A DNA stretch of 64,000 nt, from positions 458,495 through 522,494 of the forward strand of contig ML133414.1 in the NCBI GenBank assembly GCA_003864495.1. The letters are read 5' to 3'. Each line of letters opens with the position of its first letter. The stretch's first letter is position 1. The stretch comes from Nemopilema nomurai (taxonomy: Eukaryota > Cnidaria > Scyphozoa > Rhizostomeae > Rhizostomatidae). The notes under the pieces are model-generated. The model did not search any database. It was not told where the DNA came from and worked only from the letters and a program-made list of their open reading frames with translations. A program made the translations under genes and the position numbers. Positions 11,246-28,180 of the stretch are shown here, piece by piece.

Positions 11246-14200
11246 ATGTCGCGCAGTGGACGTTATGAAGACGAGTTGCTTGGGCACCACGGTGGCCGTA
11301 ATTCGCCTCGTGGCGGCAGCCGTCGAGATAGCAGGGATGTCAGTTATGACCATGTCTCCAGTCCTGAAGTCGACCGAAAACGGGACAGGCCCAGCAGAAA
11401 GACGAGCATCAGGGACAGGAATTTTTTCACCGATGCCCTTGATGAATTGGAAGTTAGCATCGTGAAGTTCGAGGAAGAGTCAAATATCTTGCTACACGAT
11501 TTTGTGAGTATATATTGGGCCTATTTGAAAACTTTTGCAGGTTGCTGCAATTCGTCGTAGCCATGAAGTTTGCACATGTTGTTACAAGCTGCAGAGAAAT
11601 CGTACAGCGGCAACATATTTGTCTGCTCTTGGTATCGAACTTAATATGATTTGCGTCCATGATTGCCCGTATTTTAAATCCTTATTACAGATAAAGGTTC
11701 TCCGGAGAATTTCAAGGAACGGGTCGATCAGTTTATTTTGATTACTTTGCAGAATGGTATTTTTTGCATGTGCATTTGCAGTTTTGCAGGAAGTGAATTT
11801 GTAGATTCGTGAAGTAAACTTTTCTTGTCTGACGGTAAAATTACTTTTTGACAGAATGTCATCGATAGCTTAAAAGAATGTCTCAGAATGGATTTTAAAT
11901 TTCTCTCACAGGATCATATTTTCCCCCTCAATTGATGAATTTTATTTCCCATTCTTTTACACAACTGAATTTTAATTCCGCTGGAGTTCCTGTTGTGAGA
12001 CCTTTTAATCCGCAATAAATCAGCTTGAGTTACCTTTCCACAATGCATCTTCAGTATATGTCCGTTTATCCTTCACAGTATTTCCAAATCTCCAAATGTT
12101 TGGAGATAATACACTAGAAGTTACCCACTGTTTCTGCTTAATGGGTTGAATTCCAACATTTAAATGCATACCAGGAGCTTCTCTCTTTGTCTTAAGCTTA
12201 ACCCCACCCATTAAAACTAGTTTTACTGCTTGACAGACAGACTTTCACTCCTTTTCAGGACCTGGAGATAGACTAACAGTAAGTAGCCTGTGCCCTTTGA
12301 AGCTGTTCAAATTCTTCTTCTGAAGGCCTGTCTTCCTTTCTCATCAAACAATCTTGGAAATGATAGCTAACTTTAAAAGTCATGCAGTGCTTTTCAAGAA
12401 TGGAAAACAATGATTTGAGCCATGGGGAAGCTCTAATAAATGTCTGCAACACTCGTAGTTAGCCTTGAAATCTCTGCTTTACAGTGCTGTGTAAATTGTT
12501 TACTATTTGGAGAATGGTAGTTTTTCTGTTAATCAGAAACAGTTTAACATATGGTAACACCCCACAGAAATGTTCAGTAGTTATCTTTGTTAGCTAAGAG
12601 CCAAAATGGCTTTTTACCAAAGTTTATGAAAAAACCTCCCAACCTGCAAAAAATTGCAAACAATTAAATTAGAACCTGTAAAAGTTTTATGGTCGGAAAT
12701 TATTTTAGCAGCTTTTACCCAATTTAGAATTTTTACCTGCAATGATGCAGGTTTTTAGGGAATGGCCCTTGAAATTGAGATGGGGATTTTATTTTGATGA
12801 TTATGATAATTTAAGAACCATCAGCTTCCCAATGCTGAAAAACTGTATTATATAAAAACTGCGAGTTCCTGCTTTTCCTTTTGTCAATAAAACTAGCAGA
12901 ACGAAAACAAGGAAGTTGTTTGAGCCAAACAATAGTCATAAAGCAGGTCCAAAATTGAAAGCTTTACTTTGAAGGATTCAAAACAGTCAAACATCAGATT
13001 GGTATGATTTTGGATTTTTTTGGTATTTCAATATTGCAGAACTTATTCAGCCTGAAGTAGGCTATAATCCATCAGTTATAATCCAGGGTAATATGAATTT
13101 CTTCTATGATTGTTCTTAAAAGAAGTGGTCATTCATTTGTATCCAGGAGGTTCCCCTACTGCTCTAAAGAGCAAAGGCTAACTAGTATAAAAGGATCAAA
13201 ATGTGATTTCTACATTTATAACTATTTCAAGCATACACTCTTGTTATACAATATAAAAATAGCAGGGAACTCCATGTAATCATCTTCATTTTTATATTTT
13301 TGCTCTCAACAAATATGTGTTAGGCCCTTCTCAATCAACTGATGGAAGTATTTTGGCCAGTTCATGTTAAAGTATAAGTATATATGTTAACGATGGACGT
13401 ATCTTGATGAACTCGTTATTCAGTATGTTAAACAAGTCAGGGGTCTGAATAGTTATCTAGTCCATGAAAAGCGTGGATGATCATTGCAGTTTTATAAGTC
13501 AAGGTTCCGTCTCGCATCCGCACATTTATCAGGGAATGATTGTGCCTCGGCTCCATCTGTTGTGCCCCGTAATGTGATAGTTAAACAACAGCCGCTCAGA
13601 GACAGAGAGAGATTCGTTTGACCTCAGCTTCTGGTGTTTGCGTGTGGCTTTTCTTGTTTAAACCCGTTTGATAATTCGTGCTATCAAAACCTTGGATCTC
13701 TTTCTCGATTGTTTTTGTTGGAAGAGAAACGTTTTCGATTCACGACCCCATATTTTAGGTCAAATGCAAAGTAAACAGGTATTTTCAAACATGTTTTAGG
13801 TGTGGTGCTTGGCAAATATTCTGATGACATTTTTAGCTATGGGCGCATAGTTTCGTTTGCGTATTATGAATTGAGCCGCCGAAGCTATGAACCACCTATG
13901 AACAAGCGCATAGTGTTTAAGTCCCTTCATTATGGCAAAATAAGGTTGTTGCAATTTTATCTGGAGACCACAAAAGGTCATAAAATTTAAATATTGCTTT
14001 TTCAATAGCTCCACCACGCTCCCAATAGTAACCCAAAGCTGAGGTAATGGGTAATGACTACCACTCCTTTCTAGTATTTTCCTGATTTCTTGAATCACTA
14101 AATTCCGTCCAAAAGCCTGCACTGATTCAGTGTCCAGTCGCTAACTCCTTTCAAATTCGCTCTTTTTCGATTAACGTGCTTGTACTGTACTAATTCTTAT

Positions 14201-15645
14201 CTAGATTCTGACCGACCCTATTTTTGTTGCAAGGCACATATCGGGAAACATGTTTACCATTGGGTTCTGTGGAAATGACCGATTTCTCTGGAGAACTTTG
14301 TTCAATTGGTATCCTTAGCACTCGATCCTACGCAGAGTCGATCCTACGCAGAGTAGATCCTACGCATGAACTTCCCCTATGGCCAGGAATACATCCTCTT
14401 ACGGTCTCCTCTGGAGCACGAAACCGAATATCTCTTCGTATTTTATGTTAGTCGAATATCTCTTCAAATCCTCGAATCCACTTAGCTGTATGCTTCAAAT
14501 ATCTAGGAAATGTAATCTTCATTTGAATTTTTGTCTGCCCCCGAAGCTCAAAATTGTTTCTAGCCCTGAATGTTATGGCCTATGCCACTCTCTGCGTTGG
14601 AGCTCCGGGGTTTTGAAAACCGAACTGGTGCTAAAGAATCTAGGGATATGCTCATTCTGTGTGTGGGGGGGGGGGCAGTTGATTTGAATACTGGTATTGA
14701 TAATGGCAAGAAGCTTGTTCAACTAGCATCAAACTATGTCGTCACTTATCCAACTGATGTAGTTCAAGGTCGTCGAAAGGTCAATAAGTTTGAGACCACA
14801 AATTGCTATAACATTGAACGCGGGAATTGGAGGAGTTGATCTGTTTGCCGTGTTCCAAGCCCTTTGCCAACGTCAACACCAGAGAGGGCAAGGGAGTATG
14901 AGATTCTTTTTCTGGATGGTGTTCGGACTATCCATGGCACCACAGGTAGACGTTCAGAAAGACACCAAAAGTCACTAACCTGTTCGTAGGTCAAATCAAC
15001 CTAGCTGAATCCACTGTTGAGAAAAAACCCGAGTAGTGTGTGAAAAATGCCAGAAAAGGGTCATGTATGATAGAGAAAGTGACTGTTTTAAAGACTTCTA
15101 TGAATAAATTCTCTATTTGATTAGTATTTTTAGATTTTTAAATAAGTTTTTTTAGTTTCAGTAACAACCACTCCTACAATGGCCGGAAACGCCATATGGA
15201 CCAACACCCCCCCCCTCGTTTCGCCCATATTTTCTCCCAAAATCTACCGTCTTTCCCCCGGTCCTTTTTACGAAAACATCCTTGACTATTTTTCTTTTAT
15301 ACCTTGTCATATTTGATAATGTTATATATCAATGTTTTATTTCAGAATGTCATACGAAACCAGCATATGAGTCAAGGCAAGAGAATCAACGACTTGTTCC
15401 GATACTTCGAGGAAGCCCGGTACCGCATCGATCGAATAAATTCACGTGGCTACCGGTCTTACGGCTCGGACCATGCTTCGGATGCGTCATCGGATCACCG
15501 CGGGTCAGCTCACTCTCTGGACAGAGGTGAAAGGCCAGGTTCATTTAGGGAGGAAAGGTCATCACGAGGTCATAAGTCGAAGTCGCAACGCATAGAATCT
15601 CCAAGTGACCGTGAACGTCAATCAAAACTTGATGCAGATTATTAG
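11246..15645 (+). CDS. Unrecognised Ser/Arg-rich protein with a central alpha-helical region
   Basis: Function not recognised. Five coding exons fit in phase: 11246-11503, 11541-11631, 11691-11756, 12259-12278 (a 20-base micro-exon) and 15346-15645, giving about 244 aa. The ATG at 11246 heads a basic, Gly/Ser/Arg-rich N-terminus (residues 1-60). A predicted helical middle (about 60-175) includes FFTDALDELEV, SPENFKERVDQF and INDLFRYFEEARYR. The C-terminal 70 residues are again Ser/Arg/Asp-rich, with RS-like and phosphosite-like composition. The micro-exon enters in phase 1, leaves in phase 0 and encodes roughly GPGDRLT; without it the flanking exons do not join in frame. A 37-base first intron (11504-11540) is unusually short, so exon 1 could be read through or spliced alternatively. 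An AATAAA lies at 16210. Nucleic-acid or condensate association would be a guess from composition only. Confidence 0.6.
12279..15345. other. Long intron of the unrecognised Ser/Arg-rich gene
   Basis: About 3.1 kb, much longer than most introns nearby. Open stretches on both strands at 13796-14990 have no consistent protein signal. A short 16-base tandem repeat (14323-14370) and a poly-G run near 14665 are present. Decayed transposon sequence is possible, but no inverted or long terminal repeats were found. Confidence 0.4.
14323..14370. repeat. 16-base tandem repeat, three copies
   Basis: Two perfect copies of CGATCCTACGCAGAGT (14323-14338, 14339-14354) followed by a third that matches for its first 12 bases apart from the initial base. 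It lies within a long intron. Confidence 0.85.
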
Positions 15646-17044
15646 CCGATGGATTTACGTCTCACAAGAGTGAATTAGTCCGCACCGTTAAATGTTGAAG
15701 CTTCGTTTGTTTATGTTTTTGTCTGTTTTCCCATTGTTGAAGTGTAGCTTATTGCACAACAATTTGTCTCTTTATTTATTTCTCCTGAGTTGCCTCCCGT
15801 TAAATATACGATAGATTTTCTTTACTGATGAAAGTTTACTCTTTAGAAAACAGGCCCACAAAATTTCTCCATGTAATGATTGGAGAGATACTTGCAAATA
15901 ATCACGGATAGTAACTAACTAACTAAATGTTCTGTTAAAAAATTCTATTTGGCTGGAGGCCTTGAATGTTCTTCATTACTGACTAGTCTTCCTGGTGATT
16001 TAATTGTCAAATTGAAAAATCATGTTAACGTATCGTATCATCAAAACAAGATTATCGGTTTTTTCATGAGATGAGGTATAAAAAAGATTATTATGCACTT
16101 TCGTAAAAATACGATTATCCGAGGCTGGCTTATGTAAGTTTGAGAGTTATCCAAAGTTGATGCTGGGGTATTTATCACTAGATGTTAATGCAATGTCGTT
16201 TGTCGATTCAATAAATTATTGTTTCGATCACTAATTCTGCATATCAAAACGTTGTTATTGTTTTCGCTCTATCTTGCCAACACCAATGTGCTATCAATCT
16301 TTCCATAGAGTAAAATACTATCTAACCCCATGCGGAAAGAAATAGAAATTTGTTATAAGAAGAAAAGAGTTTAAGAATTCTGTAATTTATCTTGCTTAGA
16401 AGAGTCATTACTATGATTTTATTATAAATAAGGGGTGGGTGGCTACCGTACCAAACTCTTTTATAATCTTAACATTTTAGTCCCCCGTTTTGAATTCGAA
16501 AGAGCAAACTTTTCAGTTTCCTTCAACATTTTATTGATTGTTGCTTATTTATTTGGGAAATTTCCAACCCTATGACATCTTCGCTTCTGTTAATAATGCA
16601 GTGGCGAAGCTGGAGGGGTGGGGGACAAGGGGGCAGCTAGCTAATATAACAATGGGTACGCTACGCCTATATAAATTGCAGACTCTTTTGTCGGGAAAGT
16701 TTCAGTTTCTCCTCAACCACCAAAAGTTCCAAGCTATGCAGTTGCAACGTGGAATGTGGTTAGTTTTAGCAACCCCTGGAAAAAGCCAGAATTTGGTATA
16801 AAGGGGTAAGCTTTCCTCGCATTTTCCCCTTCACCAACCCCGATTGTGCCTTCTGAGTGTATGATTATGATACACGAGCGTACACAAATTTGTGGTACTC
16901 TTGGTGTTTCCATTCAAAAAACTTTAGCGGTGCTTTGGACTAGAAAAATTTCCCGCCATATCTGGCAACCACAACAACCGATTAGTTTGCGCCACAACAA
17001 CAGTCATCGAAGAGGCATTGCAAATCCATGAAAAGCCAGGGAAA
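15646..17044. other. Spacer between the Ser/Arg-rich gene and the FAM133-like gene
   Basis: Starts with the 3' UTR of the upstream gene (AATAAA at 16210) and ends with the promoter and 5' UTR of the FAM133-like gene. A G-rich segment near 16603-16640 reads like the end of a dispersed repeat but has no partner terminus. No gene is seen. Confidence 0.4.
16210..16215 (+). terminator. Poly(A) signal AATAAA of the Ser/Arg-rich gene
   Basis: Perfect AATAAA 565 bases after the stop codon at 15645, followed by a T/GT-rich stretch (16217-16265), the usual downstream element. Confidence 0.6.
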
Positions 17045-21489
<4,445 letters not shown>

Positions 21490-22674
21490 AGTCCCTTTTT
21501 ACCTCTCGGAGATCGGTTGCTCACGATACCATGCTTATTTGTGTGCCTTTGATTGGTTTCAGATGTCCCAGTAAACAATGGGCATATTGGTTTCCACTTG
21601 AATCGCGTTTAGGGCTACTGGCTAGAAATAGAAAGGCAAATAGAAGATGTTTGGTTGGACATCATAAACGATGGTCAAAGCCCCAGAATACTTGCTGGTA
21701 ACAGTCAAGTGGCCTTTACACGTGAGCAACAAATCCTGTATTGATTGTGTTTACAGAATGCTTGCATCTCGTTCCCTTCGAGTGAGCGATTGCCCCAGGC
21801 ACCCAATGCTTTGATAGTCGATGCTGGAGGTCACAAGGGTACAACTGCTACGGAGTTTAACTTGTGTATCCAAAGGAACTATTTTCCCAATGCCTCGTGG
21901 AGTCAGAAAGTCAGACAACTACAACACTTCCTAGATATCATGTCATGTTTGTAAAGGGAATATAGACAATAAGCCTTTTTAACGCATCTTGGATTAAGAT
22001 TCTGAAGCTGACATTGCATTTCTTTTTTTAACTATGCAGCTTTGTGTTTGGTTTGTATGTTTTCCATTTGAGTTAATTAAATCGCAAACGACGTATCTTG
22101 ATGACATATGCTCCAGTTCGATTGCTGCCAATGTTTTCTCTTTACACGCACGCACACTTGGCAAAGCAATGCGCGTACAACTTTTGATTGTATTACAATG
22201 CCCCCTTGTACATCGGCCTTTGCGTGAGGGGTGCAAGTAAACATTGGTAAGGACAAGCAATCAAAGACCTTTTGAATTTTTCACGAAACCTCTCTTATCA
22301 CGGGTAGAACTTTTTTGGACCAGCATATCCTCCTAAGTGCTAATGCGCTTGGCTCCAAGAGTGCCCTCGTTGGGAGCCACTATTAGCTGTTCCGTAAAAA
22401 ATCATCGTTTTTCAAACTTCGACACCTCACATGGTTTCTTAGAAATGTTGTGCAATCTTTTGGAAATAAAATGAATAACAATTATTTGCAATCATTCAGT
22501 ATAACTTGAGTCGGTGAGTTTGTGATTGAAAATTTTCTTCTTTGAGCATTCTAAATTAGCTTACAATGCGAGCTCCTGTTTGTGATAATTTATATGTAAA
22601 TGCCCAACGAATAATCAAAAACATGACCGTCTTTCAACATTGAAAGCAGTCCATAAAATTGCAATCGAATGCGG
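21490..22674. other. Convergent spacer between FAM133-like gene and JMJD4
   Basis: Contains the 3' flanks of two genes transcribed towards each other. Open frames at 21745-21954 and 21994-22260 show no protein-like signal. The only notable element is an AATAAA on the plus strand at 22465. Confidence 0.4.
22465..22470 (+). terminator. Possible poly(A) signal of the FAM133-like gene
   Basis: AATAAA about 975 bases after the FAM133-like stop codon. It is the first perfect hexamer noticed downstream, but the distance makes the assignment tentative. Confidence 0.35.
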
Positions 22675-25600
22675 TCATAGAAAGTCCATGTATTCTTCCA
22701 AATAGCTGGATACGTCTTTGATGTCAAATGTCAACTCGTTCATCTGACTGGCAACCTTTTTATTTTCCATTTCACAGTAGACAGATTGCAATGTCTCTAC
22801 TAACTGTTCAAGATCAAATAAAACGTTTTTCATTTTGCTTCTAATACCTTCTTGTTTAAGCGGTAAATCCACGTGTCTAGAAAACGTTTCTCTGTCATAT
22901 TTCAAATGCTCCCCGGGAACACAAGAGATTTCTACTCGCTTTAACCTATTTAGTGCAACTTTCATCTCTTCACAAAAGTCATCTTTATTTCGTCTGCTAT
23001 CATCGGTGCCCTTTTTCGACCTCAGAAATGTCCTTAGAATGTCAAATCGGGGCTCTATGAGGTCATTTAGCATCTTTGTAAATTGCTTATAGTCCAAGCC
23101 GGCAGTGCATTTGAGCAGCAACTAGGATGCCAGAAACATCAAATTTAGTTGTGGGAAGAGTATTGCCCAAAACAGTATACCCAATAAACATTAATCAATA
23201 TACCAAGTAAGTTAAATAGGTGCACTACTCAAAACAAGTTTCCGAAATGTTTCAAGACAGTACATTCAACAAAGTGTTTCAAAAACATTTGTTGCAAAAC
23301 ATTCCAAAATGTTCAAAACATTCCAAACATGGTTCAAAAACACCAAAAGCGGAAGAAGTGTGATGGGAAAGGAACCAGAGAAAACTGTTAGGTATACTAA
23401 TCATAGATACCTGACATTGCTCTGTCCAACCCTCTGTTTCCTTAAACTCTAATATTTCATTCTCCACCTGCAGAAAAAGAAATAGAAAGTGGAACAATCA
23501 TATAGGTTTTTCCAAAGTGAAATAATAGATTAAAATATATATCCCTTAATACATGTAGACATTGTTTGTTTTCCCATTTGGTCATAAAATTTGACATGGT
23601 TTTATAAATAATTAACAGTTATCAAACATGAACTGGTATTATTTCATCTTACTAAAAGAAGCTCTGCTTTGAGATGTTGGAACACAAAGTTTATTCCATA
23701 TGCATTAGTCCAGTTGTGGTTTATTGAGATTGTGTGGTCCTAGAACGAAGACACAAGTGTTGTTTTTAAGTAGGAAACAAGAGTTGTCTTTGTCTTTCAA
23801 CAAAGAAGTGGTTTGGAAGCACCCCTTCTGTTTTTTGATAGATTTCAACAATGATTGGTCAATAACAAGCATGTGGGATTTGTAATGAGCTATGCTTTTG
23901 ACACCCTATGTACACTAGTATAATTAAATGTTCATCGAAAAAGAATAAAATGTTGAGAATTTCTTATTATTGAAATGCTCGCTAGGTTCAAATGCTCACT
24001 AGTAGCAAGAGGTGTAGGCTGTTACCAGCTTGCTTTTTAAAGCGATATGAAAATTGTTGTGAAGAAACATAAGGAGAAAACACATGAGATGGTTTAATTA
24101 CCAAGTTATAAACTTGATGATGCCAGCAGCTAGAAAACAGAAAAAATTTGGTCACTTAATTGTCTGTTTACTAAGATAAATAGCATTTAACCTTTTCATT
24201 TCTTTGATGTCACAGTTTCTTGGTAAAATATTTTCATACCTTAATTGTTCTAGCAAACACAACAGTTTTTTTTCTAAAGGTTTCTAATGGAACTCCACAA
24301 AGCCATGCAACACATAAATGCAAATTACCTTGGAATAAAAACAATTTCACCCTGCTCCTGGATAATTTCAATGGGTTTTGCAGCCTTGCGGGAATTCGGG
24401 TACAATTTTTTATTAGTCAGCTCTTCACTTTTCACATCAAATGGTAAGTGACCATTCAAATCCTTCAAATTTTCCTCTTCTCCAGGAGGAAAGAGCAACC
24501 ATTTCTTGGTGCCACATATATTTGCAGACCAGCTGTAAGATCTAAGGTGAAATTGGACAGATAGTTACAATAGATTACCAAGAATGCTTTGATTGAGGAA
24601 GTGCAGTGTTAACAAAAGGCTTCAGTTACTTCTTATATTAGTTTTTAACTGGCTTATATTTCCTGGCACAAACTTATAGATGCACACATTAAACACAAGA
24701 CATACTAGTGGTTTTCTAATTGAGAAATTAAAGATGGCAATACATCAAATTTAACATTTCATAAAAATGCACTTCTAATTTTTTGAGTTACAGGCAAGAA
24801 AATAAACCATTACAGTCTGCAGTTCAAAGCTACACTTCCTATGAAATCATACATCTACACATACCCACCTTAATACATCAGCATGAAATGATGTCCTGCA
24901 CAGTTAAAAAGTAATCCAAGGCAATTCAATGTATGAGCAATATCTTCAATTAAATATAAAGATGGTAAACTTTAGCAAAGAGAAATTTTTGAGAAGTTAC
25001 CAATTACAAATTAACAGAGGTTACTTAGAAGCATTTTAAACTGGACAGTAATCTATGTTTTTACAACAAAATGTAACTAGTTTAAGCATATCATAAGACA
25101 TCAATTCACCTGGTCATGGCAATGTTGCCTAGGAAATTAAATGGGTGTAGTTGTTTAAGATCAGAGTCACCAATGCACTAAGGACCAAAAAACTGACACC
25201 TTACCTTAAAAAACCTGACATCAATTCAAACTTACCAGGTGTCTTTTGGTCCCATGTAAACAAATCTATAGTCATCTTTGCCAGCTGTGTTTTGATCATA
25301 CCACTCATTCAGCCAATCAGATTGAAAATATTCCAAAACCTCATAAGCTCTGTAGTTGGGGAAATCTCTAGAGAGACAATGTTACAAAAATGAATGTTGC
25401 TATAACATATGATATAACAAAATCAACAAGGACTATCAAAGACAAATTATATTATGCCTGATTTTATTATACGAAGTACACTCATACTTGATACTGACCC
25501 TGAAAGAAAAGACATTGCAGAAAGAGTGCTATGATGAAATCATCTCAAAATGCAACATAAATCAAAAGTATCAAGTCAATATCATATTTTGATCGCACTA

Positions 25601-26941
25601 GATGCGATTGGGCTAAATATATTCAAAGGTGTAGCTGTCAATCAATTACATTTCATTGAACACACTCTGCTTAGTGATTACCTTTGAAAATGCCAGTCTT
25701 TTAAATAAAGCAACTTCTCGTCTTCCTCTAGAATAATAAATACCCATAACTCAGTGAGTGACAGTTTCAAGTCAAAAAGTCTTAAATGTGGTTAATGTTT
25801 GTATCATAGCCACAATATCTTGTCAGCTTTATTGTGTAGGCTGGACATTATAAAGCAAGCATAAAGGATTTTATTATCTAAAAGCTGTTACATTTCATGA
25901 TAAATTAGCAACTGAAATAGATAAAATACAGGAAGTGACATTCAGATAAAATATTTTATGCACGATGGTGGGTGGCCAGGTGGCTTGAGCTGTTTAGCCA
26001 ACCCAGCTTTCCATCCTTCCGGGATGGGTAAATATTATCTCTGGAGAAATCCTGAGGCCATAGGCCCCAATGCCGCAGCACCCACACCTGATAAATAGCT
26101 GTCTCAAACCCTGGGTTAACAAATAAAATTACTTGCTTGCTTGCATAGATTTTCAAACCTGGATTAGAAATTTTGTGCATCCAATAATCTAAGAATTGCT
26201 TCAAATTCATTTCAAGCTTCTCATGAGCATTGAAGTGCTTTTTGCTGCAATCAGCTACTGGTATGGTGCAGTCTCCTAAAGAAAGAGATATGAAATCTAA
26301 AATTGTTCTAAAAAGGAATATTTTTCACTGCTTAAGCATGCATCTTGCTTGCATATGTAAACAAAATCCATATTATTCTTATTAGTCTTCAGAAATTTAC
26401 AGCAAGCAATGAAGTACAGCACCAGCGATTTGTATTGGAAATTTTTTTTGGGGAGGGGCAAAAATGTGAATATTATGATCTTTTTTCCACTTCTTTCTAC
26501 ATCATACATCCTTTTTCAGTTTTAATATTACCATCTTTAGCAGGTGTGCACGGACCCAAGGGAGAATGCGGGGGGATTACCCACCAAACCAAAGAGTTTT
26601 TGCCCCTCTTGCGTAGGGGAGGTATTGGGTATTAAGCACGTATTATTCTAGCTAGGGATCCTCTATTGAACCACTCAAATAGCTTACAAAATACTCGACA
26701 CCCTTCTTTTCTACTTAAAATCTTCGAGCTACAAAATTATATCGGAATTGAACAAGACCTGATTTAAATTACCAAAATTTTCGGACAGGTATTTCAGATC
26801 TGGCTTGCCATCCTTGACCCATTCTAATCTACTGCGCCACTTATCAGTGAACGTGCTTGAGAAGACACAAGGTTTGTTCGGGCGTAGATATCTGTTTTGA
26901 AACTGTTCAAGACTGAGTTCAGTCGATATCCGTTCAACCAT
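22675..26941 (-). CDS. JMJD4: JMJD4, 2-oxoglutarate/Fe(II) lysyl hydroxylase
   Basis: Ten exons, in coding order: 26773-26941, 26159-26275, 25682-25727, 25236-25367, 24869-24895, 24329-24532, 24102-24129, 23653-23739, 23411-23467, 22675-23121; about 437 aa. The N-terminus (FQNRYLRPNKPCVF, FTDKWRSRLEWV) and LYLKDWHF, DFPNY, DDYRFVYMGP follow human JMJD4 closely. The JmjC core has the iron ligands His and Asp in SFHAD (about 159 and 161) and a distal His in SINHNW (about 249). ICGTKKWLLFPPGEEE carries the likely 2-oxoglutarate lysine. Human JMJD4 hydroxylates a lysine of release factor eRF1 in the cytosol, so a role in translation termination is inferred. The C-terminal exon is a divergent helical region. 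The HxD motif sits on an exon of only 27 bases with matching phases. Confidence 0.92.
23229..23342. repeat. Imperfect A/T-rich repeat cluster (TGTTTCAA / ACATTCCAAA)
   Basis: Within the last JMJD4 intron, short words such as TGTTTCAA, ACATTCCAAA and TGTTCAAAA recur in direct and partly inverted orientation. It has simple-repeat character without a fixed period. Confidence 0.5.
25961..26148. mobile_element. Possible tRNA-derived SINE-like insertion
   Basis: In the second JMJD4 intron a segment begins GTGGCCAGGTGGCTTGAGC, which resembles a tRNA-type RNA polymerase III A box (TGGCnnAGTGG, one mismatch), and ends in AATAAAATTA followed by a CTTG-type simple tail (26130-26144). A B box is not convincing and no target duplication was seen. 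It could be an old SINE or chance similarity. Confidence 0.3.
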
Positions 26942-28180
26942 CCTGAATGATCGAATGTTCCAACATTATCCTGATAGCCAAGTCGTGTTTCCATTGATAC
27001 GAAATGAAACGGAGGCCTGGCGCACCACACCCTACCACACCCCTTCTGACCTAAACAACACAAGCGTTAACGAGTTAGTACCACGCACTGCAGCATGATC
27101 ATAACAGAAATTATAAGGGCATGTCATACAAGTTTCAAGTTTAAATTTTCTTTTTTTCAATTCCACGCCCATCCCATGCGTGGAGCTCCACTTCTCTAGC
27201 CCCCCCCCCCTAATTCTGCTACCTTCATTATTCATATATGCTCACCTAAGTCTTCATGCGAGGCACATGTGTCATGTTTTTGAACTTGTGTTACTGATAT
27301 ATTCTATACATTTTGAAAGTAATAAATATCCAAGAAAACCTTTTCTGACAGATACCGTAAATCCTCGAATTGCCCCGCCCCCCCTTCGAAAAAGCCCCGC
27401 CCTCGAATAAGCCCCCACCCTAGAACTACAAATATTCAATAAGCCCCCCCATCGAATAAGCCCCCCCCTCGAATAGGCCCCCATCGATTTGTTGATTTTC
27501 GACTCCGGTTGCCTTTGGCATTTTAGTGAATTACCACAACAATTTATATTTTTGTTAATAATTTAATCAAATGTTATTTTATACTTAGATTATTTTTTAT
27601 ATTATGAAAAGAAAGAAATTTCAAAGATCATCTTTTTATGTGGCATGTTTCAGGTAATTTCATAAGCCCCCTACTCGAATAAGCCCCCATCCAAAATATC
27701 AAAAATAAATAATTCGAGGATTTACGGTAGACCTAATTTATGCTCAAAGGTGGTCACAAGTTAATGGCCTCTGTGCCTGTCTTGCGGCCGCAGTTCCACA
27801 ACTATGGATGCGCAATCCTGCCCGTTTTGGAGTGCGAAGTGGTCTTTCTTGCTCCAACCAAAAACTGGACCCAGATCCAGAAGGTTAAATGATTGATGCA
27901 TCTAAGCTCTACAAAAAAGACGTTGCACTTTTAGCATATTCATAAAATTTCAGTTTCTTAGTTGCATTTTGAGCTGTTTGGAAGGTGTAGGTCCTGAAGA
28001 GGCATTTTACACGATGAGTATGTTTTGATCCGGGTTTGGTATCCGCCCGCACCTAGAATTGGTACTCCGCTGACCGAACACACCGAAGCTTGCTTCCCTC
28101 TGTTACGCACAAATATGTTGCCTAGGTCAAATTAGCACTGTGTAAAGGACATTTACAGAGGCGTATACCTAAACAAAACC
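26942..28180. promoter_or_regulatory. Divergent upstream region of JMJD4 and PTPN23
   Basis: The two genes start back to back, 1.24 kb apart. The region contains C-rich tracts (27200-27210), the inverted-repeat element at 27353-27729 and the 5' UTRs of both genes. No specific transcription-factor site can be defended. Confidence 0.45.
27353..27729. mobile_element. Inverted-repeat MITE with TA flanks (Tc1/mariner-like)
   Basis: A 377-base element starting TACCGTAAATCCTCGAATT and ending with the exact reverse complement. The outer TA dinucleotides are the probable target duplication, as for Tc1/mariner elements, leaving a 17-base perfect terminal repeat. Inside, the motif TCGAATAAGCCCCC recurs several times near both ends (27411-27482 and 27664-27691) around an AT-rich centre. 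There is no coding capacity. It lies between the divergent starts of JMJD4 and PTPN23. Confidence 0.85.

Noticed and set aside
13796..14122. Minus-strand open frame containing RKRNYAPIAKNV, faintly like a retroelement RNase H motif
   Set aside because: No surrounding reverse transcriptase, integrase or terminal repeats, and the rest of the frame does not resemble the family. A chance match is likely.
16600..16680. G-rich segment resembling the end of a dispersed DNA transposon
   Set aside because: No matching opposite terminus or target duplication was found nearby.
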